Positions 9,770 to 17,198 of a DNA stretch of 64,000 bases are shown here, in pieces. The position numbers were made by a program, and so were the translations under genes. The notes beneath the pieces are model-generated. The model saw nothing but the letters and a program-made list of their open reading frames with translations, had not been told where the DNA came from and ran no database searches. How positions within the stretch are numbered: the first letter of the stretch is position 1; each line of letters opens with the position of its first letter. This DNA is from Thalassobacillus devorans (GTDB taxonomy: Bacteria; Bacillota; Bacilli; Bacillales; Halobacillaceae). The stretch covers positions 459,384 to 523,383 of the forward strand of contig NZ_FXEH01000005.1 in the NCBI RefSeq assembly GCF_900176565.1, read 5' to 3'.

Positions 9770-10430
9770 AATCATCTCTCCCTATATTTGATTTCTTTCC
9801 TTCACAACAATAATGACACGCATCCTGCAGGTGTTCCGTTAACAGCTTGTTCGCCTGTGCCACATTCCCTTCAGCCAGTGATTCTACGATGCTGACATGC
9901 TGGTCGATGATCTCTTGCTGCTTGGACTCTGTCACTTCACTCGTGATGTCGATCAACGTACGGAAAACTTCCTTGAGTGAGCTCCATAGCTGAATCAGTG
10001 TATGGTTGTCCGTCAATTTCACCAGATAGCCGTGGAAGGCTAAATCCGATTCGATGTCTCTCTGTTTTTGCTCATACGACTTCTGCATCTGATCAACAAA
10101 AAGATAGAGGTTACTTTTATTCATTTCTAAAATTTCGGGATTAATCTGCTTGAGCGCATGTGTTTCCAACAGAATACGGCTATCATAAAGATTTTGAATA
10201 TCAATGATGTCAAACCGCTTCACAACAGTTCTGCCATTGGAATGCTTCTCCACCAGATTCTCCGCTTCCAGCTTGGCTATCGCCTCCCTGATCGGTCCGC
10301 GACTGACTTCCAGTTGTTTAGACAAGGTCGCTTCCACCAGGTGGTCGCCTTTTTCAAAGTGTCCGAGAATTATCTGCTTACGTAAGTATTCGAGTACTCG
10401 ATTGCTGATATTCTGCTTTTCAATCTTCAT
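9750..10430 (-). CDS. GntR family regulator (FadR/FCD subfamily)
   Basis: The 226 residues comprise a winged helix ('[18 protein letters not shown] ... [16 protein letters not shown]') and an all-helical FCD ligand domain. In the latter, '[18 protein letters not shown]' supplies an H of the usual metal/ligand site, with '[13 protein letters not shown]' further on. The start at 10430 has AGGGAGAT upstream. As first gene of an operon with mhpF and mhpE it probably senses an upstream metabolite or carboxylate of that pathway and autoregulates. Confidence 0.88.
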   Translation of the reverse strand: MKIEKQNISNRVLEYLRKQIILGHFEKGDHLVEATLSKQLEVSRGPIREAIAKLEAENLVEKHSNGRTVVKRFDIIDIQNLYDSRILLETHALKQINPEILEMNKSNLYLFVDQMQKSYEQKQRDIESDLAFHGYLVKLTDNHTLIQLWSSLKEVFRTLIDITSEVTESKQQEIIDQHVSIVESLAEGNVAQANKLLTEHLQDACHYCCEGKKSNIGRDDYVQSEN

Positions 10431-10460
10431 AAGTCTATCTCCCTGTGAATATTCTGAAAA

Positions 10461-10473
10461 GTTAACAGTTAAC
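10461..10473. promoter_or_regulatory. Possible operator of the GntR-mhpFE operon
   Basis: GTTAACAGTTAAC is a near-perfect inverted repeat (also a tandem GTTAAC pair) about 30 nt upstream of the regulator's ATG, in the expected promoter region. FCD-type GntR proteins bind short palindromes of this size. No match to a known site was possible. Confidence 0.4.
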
Positions 10474-10576
10474 AAATCTTGTGTAAAAGTATAGAGGAGG
10501 AAAGGAGGTTAGTCAACCTTAAAAAAGGAAAAGCGGACGGGATGGGCGCATTTCCTTTACTGGTGTATGTCCTACT

Positions 10577-10735
10577 TGTCTCATAAACAGACTTCTATTC
10601 TCATATAAGCCTAAGGGTGTCTCACTTATTTTCGATTTTGTCTCTCATAATTTCAAAAGTGTCACTCTTCCCTTCGAGATCTTCTATCATATGCCTTCTA
10701 CTGTCTCACTTACTCATAGGTTGTCTCATATAATC
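10577..10735. repeat. Array 3 of ~21-nt periodic TGTCTCTCAT-like words
   Basis: This is the cleanest of the three arrays. Words start at 10577 (TGTCTCATAA), 10596 (TATTCTCATA), 10618 (TGTCTCACTT), 10639 (TGTCTCTCAT), 10660 (TGTCACTCTT), 10681 (CTTCTATCAT), 10702 (TGTCTCACTT) and 10722 (TGTCTCATAT). The intervals are 19-22 nt, mean 20.7. Spacers of about 11 nt do not resemble each other. It follows the terminator of the minus-strand gene at 10776. Confidence 0.75.
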
Positions 10736-10736
10736 C

Positions 10737-10771
10737 ACAAAAAAGCGAGCAGATCTCAGCCTGCCCGCTTT
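10737..10771 (-). terminator. Terminator of the 10776-11042 gene
   Basis: On the minus strand AAAGCGGGCAG pairs with CTGCTCGCTTT (one G-U) and TTTTTT follows, directly after the stop codon at 10776. Confidence 0.8.
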
Positions 10772-10775
10772 ACTT

Positions 10776-11042
10776 TTACTTCTCTATATGTCCATGATTG
10801 TCATGCACGATCGCCACTACGCGATCGTAATCCTCTTCGGCAATATCCGCTGTCAGCACCTGCATCGGATACTTGTCTCCATCTTCTCTTGGACTGAATA
10901 CACTTTTTAATATCCCAATCATTTCATGGTTGTCATCCGGCATTTCTTCCACCAGGATGTTGTCTGCACGTAATGCCTGCAACTTCGCTCGTACACCTTC
11001 CGCCTGGTCTTCATTTTGAAAATAAGCATGGATTCTTTTCAT
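10776..11042 (-). CDS. Small conserved hypothetical protein (ferredoxin-like fold suggested)
   Basis: This is an 88-residue acidic protein, not assigned to a named family. 'MKRIHAYFQNEDQAEGVRAK' starts like the general-stress/YflT type of small alpha-beta proteins, with a beta strand, then a helix beginning EDQAE. 'QVLTADIAEEDYDRVVAIVH' repeats the beta-alpha pattern at the C-terminus. No signal peptide or membrane segment is present. The start at 11042 follows AGGAGG by 9 nt. It is probably cytosolic and monocistronic. Confidence 0.7.
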   Translation of the reverse strand: MKRIHAYFQNEDQAEGVRAKLQALRADNILVEEMPDDNHEMIGILKSVFSPREDGDKYPMQVLTADIAEEDYDRVVAIVHDNHGHIEK

Positions 11043-11115
11043 CGGCAAAATCCTCCTGTTTTTCATTTACCATTTATATTCCCCCATTTCCCCCTCGGCT
11101 AACAAATTCCATTTT

Positions 11116-11179
11116 CTGGAGGACCTGGGGTATAATCAACGACACCCCGGAGCCCTCCAAATTCTGGAGGACCCGGGGT
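11116..11179. repeat. Palindromic GGAGGACC repeat, locus A (one single unit plus one inverted pair)
   Basis: CTGGAGGACCTGGGGT lies at 11116-11131. A second copy, CTGGAGGACCCGGGGT at 11164-11179, is preceded by the inverted arm ACCCCGGAGCCCTCCA at 11144. The pair can act as the terminator stem for the hydrolase gene ending at 11190. Confidence 0.8.
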
Positions 11180-11189
11180 AGACAGGATT

Positions 11190-12032
11190 TCAGTTATCAA
11201 GTTGTTGCCACGTACGCACGAGCCCGTCCACCATCCGATCAATTACTTCGTTGTCCTCGTCATACTGGCTGTGGGAGAAGGGATTCCAGCTTCTCAGAAG
11301 TCCACCGACATTAACCGCTACATCTTCGGTGACTACTTCACGATAATTTTCGTTTAATCCTCTCAGAGGATAGGACAGAATGTCGTCTTTATCGTAAAAA
11401 TTCAGCCACTCGCCCTCGACACCGGCATGATGACGTGGCAAATTAGGAGCGGGTACCTGAATCGGCAAGCCGAACTCACTGAACCTGAGCGACCATAAAG
11501 CTAGCGGACTGCCCATCGTGTAAAAGTTTGCTAATGTTTCACCATTTTCCAATGGTGTGTTCTTAATCCTCCGCCATGTTCTTGTTCCGATATTCGACTG
11601 TTTCCGTTGCAGATCATACAGATAATTGCTTGCGATTACGGAGCCAAGGCTGTGGCTGATAACACAGAGCGGCGCTTCAGGCCCGGCTTTTTCTTCTAAA
11701 TTACTCATAGCCTCTGCAAGCAGCTCGTGTACTTTATCGTAATTATTGTCCTCTACAGAAGACGGCTGGTAAGCAATCGCATCGGCTAAAAACTCAACCG
11801 TGAATCGCCTCAGCCGCTGGTAATCAAGGTCGGCATCTACGTGCACCCGCTCCCACAGCCGCTCCTGCTCAGATGCGAACACCTTGGACCAAAGTACCGG
11901 TTCAAAAATCAGGGCATCTTCGCCCACTTTTTCCTGAAAACGTTTAAGGATATGTTGGATAATTTCCTCCGCGAAATTATCGCTCGGTGTTCCCGCTCCA
12001 TGTAAAATCATTACCGCTATTTTCTTAACCAT
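11190..12032 (-). CDS. Alpha/beta-hydrolase fold protein, putative esterase/lipase
   Basis: The 280 residues begin 'MVKKIAVMILHGAGTPSDNF', with the HGxG oxyanion-type motif. 'LCVISHSLGSVIASNYLYD' near residue 125 is a G/S-H-S-L-G serine nucleophile elbow. A late histidine ('RSWNPFSHSQYDEDNEVIDRM') could complete the triad. There is no signal peptide, so it is cytosolic. Close relatives are annotated only as hypothetical hydrolases; the substrate is unknown. AGGCGTGGC precedes the ATG. Confidence 0.7.
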   Translation of the reverse strand: MVKKIAVMILHGAGTPSDNFAEEIIQHILKRFQEKVGEDALIFEPVLWSKVFASEQERLWERVHVDADLDYQRLRRFTVEFLADAIAYQPSSVEDNNYDKVHELLAEAMSNLEEKAGPEAPLCVISHSLGSVIASNYLYDLQRKQSNIGTRTWRRIKNTPLENGETLANFYTMGSPLALWSLRFSEFGLPIQVPAPNLPRHHAGVEGEWLNFYDKDDILSYPLRGLNENYREVVTEDVAVNVGGLLRSWNPFSHSQYDEDNEVIDRMVDGLVRTWQQLDN

Positions 12033-12102
12033 GCCACGCCTCCTCCGAATACTTCTATTATTTGAATTTTAACCGATTTCCCATACAGAAAATAGTCATG
12101 TT

Positions 12103-12133
12103 AAAAAAGAACCGTCTTCGAAACAGACGATTC
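12103..12133 (-). terminator. Terminator of the TauE/SafE gene
   Basis: On the minus strand AATCGTCT and AGACGGTT form an 8-bp stem (with wobble pairs) followed by CTTTTTT. Confidence 0.75.
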
Positions 12134-12134
12134 C

Positions 12135-12929
12135 TTACAAATACTGAAACACATTATACACATTAATCACCATGACAATAAAGACAGTGACCGTGAAAAC
12201 GATCGTAACTACTTTTTCTGATATTCTGTATAAAAGACTGCTTCCGATAAAACCGCCAATGACCCCGCCAGCAATCATATAGCCTAGCATGGAAAGTTCC
12301 AGCTCGGTATAGCCCGATGTAAATGCCACTAATAACAATGCGGCCAGCTGCGAGAAAAAGATGATAAAGGTCGAATTGATGACCGCTTCCTTGCCATTCA
12401 TCGAAAATAAAAGCGCCAAAATGGCAACATTCAAGGGGCCACCGCCTATTCCGAGAAATGCGGAAAGAAAACCAAGTGCCAGACCAGCAGCCAGAATTGC
12501 CAACGGATTTCTAATTACATAACTTTTGAAAAAATGATTCCACCTGAAATAAATGAGAATCAGCAATAAAATGAGCGCCAGCACTGTCGATTGAACGACA
12601 CCGATAGTATTGTTCAAATCCAGACTGACGACAAAGTAGTTGAACACCCATTTTCCAATAATACCGCCGGCAATCGAACCAACCGCAATCAATGAGCTCA
12701 CTTTTACATCAATATTCACATCAAGCTGACCTGATTTAACCAAGGACACACTCGACATCGCAAAAACGGTCGCAGCTGAAAGCACCCCGATAGTAGCCAG
12801 GTCATAATGGCCGGCAAAATCGAGCACCGGCTTAATGATAACACCGCCGCCAAGGCCGGCCATCGCTCCGACTAATGAAGAGATAAAACCAATTAAAAAA
12901 TCGATAATAACGATGATGACCATCTCCAT
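12135..12929 (-). CDS. TauE/SafE family sulfite/anion exporter
   Basis: The 264-residue membrane protein has about eight segments and two internal halves. Each half has the glycine-rich family signature: 'GAMAGLGGGVIIKPVLDFAG' near residue 20 and 'GFLSAFLGIGGGPLNVAIL' near residue 155. Members export sulfite, sulfoacetate or other organosulfur anions. The taurine pathway at 56-62 kb would release sulfite, so a functional link is possible but not shown: the genes are 44 kb apart and no shared site was found. A large inverted repeat lies upstream at 12958-13005. Confidence 0.85.
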   Translation of the reverse strand: MEMVIIVIIDFLIGFISSLVGAMAGLGGGVIIKPVLDFAGHYDLATIGVLSAATVFAMSSVSLVKSGQLDVNIDVKVSSLIAVGSIAGGIIGKWVFNYFVVSLDLNNTIGVVQSTVLALILLLILIYFRWNHFFKSYVIRNPLAILAAGLALGFLSAFLGIGGGPLNVAILALLFSMNGKEAVINSTFIIFFSQLAALLLVAFTSGYTELELSMLGYMIAGGVIGGFIGSSLLYRISEKVVTIVFTVTVFIVMVINVYNVFQYL

Positions 12930-12957
12930 ATGTTGAAGTCAAACTTAATCATATTAG

Positions 12958-13005
12958 AAACACTTGGCTTATCGCCAAGCATTTATGGCGAAAGCCTAAG
13001 TGTTT
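12958..13005. promoter_or_regulatory. Nested alternative inverted repeats upstream of the TauE/SafE gene
   Basis: Outer arms AAACACTTGGCTTATCGCC (12958-12976) and GGCGAAAGCCTAAGTGTTT (12987-13005) pair almost fully. Inside them CTTGGC and GCCAAG (12963-12979) make a second, mutually exclusive hairpin. No U-run follows in either direction. It could be an operator or a leader switch. Confidence 0.5.
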
Positions 13006-13050
13006 ATTATACTTTAATCCTTTAACAAAGTTAAAATTCTTTAAAGTACT

Positions 13051-13092
13051 AAAAAATACCCTAGCAAGTAAATGACATTGCAAGGGCATTTG
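13051..13092 (-). terminator. Terminator of the VanZ-like gene
   Basis: On the minus strand GCCCTTGCA pairs with TGCTAGGGT (one mismatch), followed by ATTTTTT. Confidence 0.65.
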
Positions 13093-13099
13093 TAAGAGA

Positions 13100-13588
13100 T
13101 TATTCTAAACCGATAAATGCTACAAACCGCTCCACCCGCTCCTGGACAGGAGCATCAAATGTGACAAATGGCCGTTCGTTCAAATACAGCAGCCCGAGTA
13201 ACAGCGGAATCAATACTATATGATAGATAACAAATGGCTTTACGTGAATCTTTTTCTGCATGATATTATAAAACACCAACGGCACTGCCAAGCCAGCACT
13301 TACGCCAACCAAATTGGCGATCGCATCTAAAAACTCCGCACTTCGATTCGGCACGAAATATTGCCGGTACTCCTCCAATGTACCGACGGCCACGAGAACC
13401 ATCCATGCATAAGAGAGATTTCGCTTCCCCACATGCCTACCTGAAATTAGCACCACCATCACCCCAACTAATAACGAGACAACGCTGTAAGCGAAAAAAT
13501 GCATCTGCTTGTCCATTCCAAATAGCATATGTACATCCAGCCACATCCCCATCACCCTTTCTAACATCAAGGCTAACCAAAAAAGCAC
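13100..13588 (-). CDS. VanZ-like family membrane protein
   Basis: This is a 162-residue protein with four predicted membrane segments. 'DKQMHFFAYSVVSLLVGVM' and 'VGTLEEYRQYFVPNRSAEFLDAIANLVG' match the VanZ family signature (K-H-x-x-x-F and the E/Q-x-x-Q...R-x-x-x-x-D-x-x-x-N motif). Function is unclear; VanZ gives low-level teicoplanin resistance in enterococci. The start is a GTG at 13588 with GAGGG 9 nt upstream. It reads away from the exopolysaccharide operon. Confidence 0.85.
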   Translation of the reverse strand: MLFWLALMLERVMGMWLDVHMLFGMDKQMHFFAYSVVSLLVGVMVVLISGRHVGKRNLSYAWMVLVAVGTLEEYRQYFVPNRSAEFLDAIANLVGVSAGLAVPLVFYNIMQKKIHVKPFVIYHIVLIPLLLGLLYLNERPFVTFDAPVQERVERFVAFIGLE

Positions 13589-13624
13589 ATGATTAGACCC
13601 TCAAGGAAGTCGTTATACCAATAT

Positions 13625-13640
13625 CTGGAGGACCTGGGGT
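13625..13640. repeat. Palindromic GGAGGACC repeat, single unit (locus B)
   Basis: One exact copy of CTGGAGGACCTGGGGT, with no inverted partner, in the gap upstream of the exopolysaccharide operon. Confidence 0.75.
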
Positions 13641-13694
13641 GTGGCCTCTCCAAAATTTAGTAAATACAGGATAATTATTTAGGAATATTTTGGC

Positions 13695-13747
13695 TATTGA
13701 CTTGTATTTTGAGTCAATATGTTGTAATGTTCTTTTTAAAGAACATT
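13695..13747. promoter_or_regulatory. Two adjacent inverted repeats in the exopolysaccharide operon promoter region
   Basis: TATTGACT (13695) / AGTCAATA (13712) and AATGTTCTT (13726) / AAGAACATT (13739) are perfect inverted pairs, 43-95 nt before the first ATG. TTGACT inside the first could be a -35 box. They are candidates for regulator binding sites; the regulator is unknown. Confidence 0.45.
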
Positions 13748-13789
13748 ATTTTGTTTAAAACGACATAGCATGTAGATAGGAGGTAATTA

Positions 13790-15400
13790 ATGAACAAAAG
13801 ATCCATCTTAGGATATGGAGGTTTTGTATGCCTGTTTGTTCTTTTGATTGTATGGATCAGCACAAGTAGTTCAGTAAATGCCAACACCAGTCAGGAACCC
13901 CTCATCACCGTTGTATATTCAGCACCGGATAACAAAGTCGGAGAACATGAAAGGCGTCTGGACATGCTTCTCAGCCACTTCAGCCAACAGGTTCATTTCG
14001 TAAATGTCCAGAATTTAAAAGAAAATGAACTCATCGATACGACACACCTCTTCTATTTTGGACAAATAAAAGAAAACCTCCCTGACAATACGATAGAGCT
14101 AATTAACAGATACCAGGGAGTCAAAGTAGCGATCGGTTATAACCACGAGCAATTGAATGACTTTTCGTTCGTTAAAATGAACAATACTGCGATAATCAAT
14201 GAGCTATCTCTTCCTTCCTCGGAAGAATCGATTACGCTGCCAGAAAAGCATCAAATCTTTAATATTACAGGAAGCGACACCTCACACACATGGATTACTG
14301 CCGAAAGTGATGACCAGTCTTTTCCGCTGTTTATCCAAAATCAATCAAACTACTATTTTGCCGACAACAACTTATCACTTCAGGATACCATCTTACTTGG
14401 CGAAGTCCTGCATGAAATTCTTAATGTTCCTCATCAGGACGTTCATCCTGCGGCAATGCGCTTGGAAGATGTCAACCCGCTCCTTGACCCTAAGCTTTTA
14501 CGGGATTCAGCTGATGTTCTGCTTAAAAGAAACATCCCATTCATGATTTCTGTAACACCTGTCTATAAGGATCCATCAACAGGGGAAAACTATTATTTAT
14601 CTGAATCCCCTGGCCTGGCAAATGTATTACAAGACCTTCGAGAAGCAGGTGCTACGATTATTCTGCATGGATACACGGACCAAACAGACGTTGGCAAATC
14701 CGGTGATGGGTTTGAATTTTGGAACCCGGCTAAATCTTTATCGTCTGATCTAACAGAAAAAGGATATATACAAGCGCGTATCAAACAAGGGATCATCGAA
14801 CTGCAAAAGAATGGGTTGGAAGTATATGCATTCGAAACGCCTCATTATACGATTTCCCAAGAGGGGTATGAGGCAGTAGCAGAATTTTTCGAAACTTATA
14901 TCGGCCAAGTACAGCTGACGGACAACAATTGGAGAGTCATGGAAGAATCACCTTTCCTGACCAGTCCTGGTTTCATCCACGGGATGAGACTGGTGCCTGA
15001 GACATTACGATACATCCAGGATGGGGAACCGGACTCAGTTAATGAAGTAGTTGAGCGGGCGGAGCAATTATCTTTAGCAAGAGACAGTGTGATGAGCGCT
15101 TTTTATCATCCTTATTTAGGTGCCGATGGTTTAATAGATATGCTGGATAAAATCGAGACGATCTCAAATCTGGAATGGATTGATTTAGCTGCAAGCAGTA
15201 AACCTGCACCGATTTTAGCAGAAAAAAACGAAGCTATTGTTCAATCGGAAGATCCATCACAATTGAATTCCTTAAGCGTAATGGACCGTATTTCCCTCAT
15301 GTATTTTCCGTGGCTGGCATTATCTTTAGGGGGTGCAGTTACAGCATTGATGATTCTAGCCTCTTACTACATGACATTGAAAGTCAAACGAGAAGAATGA
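13790..15400 (+). CDS. DUF2334 (YdaL-like) membrane-anchored polysaccharide deacetylase homologue, copy 1
   Basis: The 536 residues have an N-terminal membrane signal (residues 8-32) and a C-terminal membrane anchor ('LALSLGGAVTALMILASYYM'), so the body faces outside. The DUF2334 NodB-like barrel begins with 'AMRLEDVNPLLDP' near residue 225 (metal aspartate). It continues with 'HGYTDQ' near 292, 'FETPHYTIS' near 355 and 'SAFYHPYLG' near 438. In the following paralogue the second motif reads HGYTHQ, the family's H-x-x-x-H metal pair. Here the second histidine is aspartate, so activity may be lost or altered. It is the first gene of the cluster, with AGGAGG at the right distance. Confidence 0.85.
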   Translation: MNKRSILGYGGFVCLFVLLIVWISTSSSVNANTSQEPLITVVYSAPDNKVGEHERRLDMLLSHFSQQVHFVNVQNLKENELIDTTHLFYFGQIKENLPDNTIELINRYQGVKVAIGYNHEQLNDFSFVKMNNTAIINELSLPSSEESITLPEKHQIFNITGSDTSHTWITAESDDQSFPLFIQNQSNYYFADNNLSLQDTILLGEVLHEILNVPHQDVHPAAMRLEDVNPLLDPKLLRDSADVLLKRNIPFMISVTPVYKDPSTGENYYLSESPGLANVLQDLREAGATIILHGYTDQTDVGKSGDGFEFWNPAKSLSSDLTEKGYIQARIKQGIIELQKNGLEVYAFETPHYTISQEGYEAVAEFFETYIGQVQLTDNNWRVMEESPFLTSPGFIHGMRLVPETLRYIQDGEPDSVNEVVERAEQLSLARDSVMSAFYHPYLGADGLIDMLDKIETISNLEWIDLAASSKPAPILAEKNEAIVQSEDPSQLNSLSVMDRISLMYFPWLALSLGGAVTALMILASYYMTLKVKREE

Positions 15401-15467
15401 TAGCTTTTCACGCACATTCGTTCTTTATTAAGAACCACACTCCCGCCATCAGGAAAGGAGAAAGCTG

Positions 15468-17198
15468 ATGATTCGATCGCTGTTTTTCTCACTGATTATA
15501 TTGCTTGGGTTGCTTGCACCACCTATACTCACTTTGGCTGAAGGCAGCGAAGAACAATCTCCCCATGTCCTGGTCGTCTATTCCAATGATGAAGAGGACG
15601 TCGATGAGTATCAACGGATGCTGGATATGTTAGTCGGGCATTTCACGAAAAAGATAGAATTTGTTGCCATAGAGGACTTTAAAGAAAGAGATTTAGAGGA
15701 AACCACACATTTATTTTACCAGGGAATGGTGAAGGAAAACCTTCCCCAGCGTTTCCATGCTGCTGTAGAAAGCTTCGACGGTCCTGTAGTCGCATTAGGT
15801 TATAACTATGAACAGCTAGGAGATCGTTTTTCGTTCGCCGAACCGATCGATATAAAAAAATTCAATGAGATGTACTTAGCATCTAACCCTGAAAAGAAAA
15901 TCAAAGTTTCCATCCAGCAAATATCAGCTATCGAACCAGATGAAAATTCCGAAGTGCTTGCCTGGACAAAGGGTGGTCATATCACTCACCCGCTGGTTAC
16001 TAAAAACGACAATAACTATTATGTAGGAATCAGCGAGATAGACTACAATGTATCAATCATTCTAGCGGAAACGCTTCATGAAGTTTTTCAGCAGGCCCAT
16101 GATCAACATTATCAGGGATATATCCGCCTCGAAGATATCCACCCGCTCGTCGATCCAAGGAAGCTGAAACAAGTGGCAGAGGTGTTAAAAGAAAAAGAGA
16201 TCCCTTATATGATTGCCGTCATCCCGGTTTATGTCAATCCGGAAACGGGTGCTTATTCCCACATGTCGGACTACCCGAAGGTGCTGGAAGTATTGAAATA
16301 TATGCAAAAAAATGGAGGAACTGTTGTCCAGCATGGTTATACCCACCAGTACCGGGCCACAGAAACGGGGGAAGGTTTTGAGTTTTGGGATGTACGAAAT
16401 GATTCACCGATTTACAAAAGCGCAGATGACCCAAACCCTATTAAAGGACCAGCAGATTTCAAAGCTGAGGAAGACTATCAAAAATATCTGAAAGAACTTC
16501 AAGCTTTTGAAAAGAGCTATGTCGAAGAGAAAATAACAAAAGGTATCCATGAACTTAGCGGATTCGGTCTTAAGCCGCTCGCTTTTGAAGCACCTCATTA
16601 CACAATGTCACAAAATGGCTACCAAACGGTTGCTAATCATTATTCAACTTATGTTGGCCAGCTTCAATTGAGTGATAAAGATTGGGAAACGATGGACTCC
16701 ACCCCTTACATCACGAACCCTTCTATGCTTGATGGTATGACCTTATTGCCGGAAACATTGGGGTATGTCCAGCCGGATAATACAGAGGCCATGGACATCA
16801 TCATGGCCAAAGCAGAAAAGCAGCTCATTGTCAGGGACGGCATGTTATCCGTTTTCTATCACCCGTATCTTGGCGTAGACAAATTTAAGGAACTGCTCGA
16901 ACGTCTCGAGACACTTCCCGAAATTGACTGGATTGATTTAAAGGAAGAGGAAGCGATGGCCACCACATCCAAACTAACGATAACAGCGAAGGACGGAGAA
17001 ATACACTCATCCAGAAACGCAATCGCTTCCATAACTGATTCGAAACTAAGCTTCACCTATTTTATTAAAAATACGATAGATAAGATTACCTGGGTGATGG
17101 TTGGAACAGGAGCACTGGCCGTAGTATTCTTTACGACTTCCACTTTCGTTTCATACAGACGCGTGGCAAAAGAAGAATGGAGGGATAAAGTTGGCTGA
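15468..17198 (+). CDS. DUF2334 (YdaL-like) membrane-anchored polysaccharide deacetylase, copy 2
   Basis: The 576 residues share the layout of copy 1: signal peptide ('FFSLIILLGLLAPPILTLAEG'), an N-terminal domain starting 'VLVVYSNDEEDVDEYQRMLD', the NodB-like barrel and a C-terminal anchor. Barrel motifs are intact: 'YIRLEDIHPLVDPRK', 'VVQHGYTHQY' (H-x-x-x-H), 'FEAPHYTMS' and 'SVFYHPYLG'. It probably removes acetyl groups from the nascent polysaccharide outside the membrane, as proposed for B. subtilis YdaL. An insertion of about 35 residues after HGYTHQ, rich in charged residues, is absent from copy 1. The glycosyltransferase start overlaps its end by 8 nt. Confidence 0.88.
   Translation: MIRSLFFSLIILLGLLAPPILTLAEGSEEQSPHVLVVYSNDEEDVDEYQRMLDMLVGHFTKKIEFVAIEDFKERDLEETTHLFYQGMVKENLPQRFHAAVESFDGPVVALGYNYEQLGDRFSFAEPIDIKKFNEMYLASNPEKKIKVSIQQISAIEPDENSEVLAWTKGGHITHPLVTKNDNNYYVGISEIDYNVSIILAETLHEVFQQAHDQHYQGYIRLEDIHPLVDPRKLKQVAEVLKEKEIPYMIAVIPVYVNPETGAYSHMSDYPKVLEVLKYMQKNGGTVVQHGYTHQYRATETGEGFEFWDVRNDSPIYKSADDPNPIKGPADFKAEEDYQKYLKELQAFEKSYVEEKITKGIHELSGFGLKPLAFEAPHYTMSQNGYQTVANHYSTYVGQLQLSDKDWETMDSTPYITNPSMLDGMTLLPETLGYVQPDNTEAMDIIMAKAEKQLIVRDGMLSVFYHPYLGVDKFKELLERLETLPEIDWIDLKEEEAMATTSKLTITAKDGEIHSSRNAIASITDSKLSFTYFIKNTIDKITWVMVGTGALAVVFFTTSTFVSYRRVAKEEWRDKVG

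Noticed and set aside
12135-12929. TauE/SafE protein as proven sulfite exporter of the taurine pathway
   Set aside because: It is 44 kb from the taurine operon, and the family exports several anions; kept only as a possibility.
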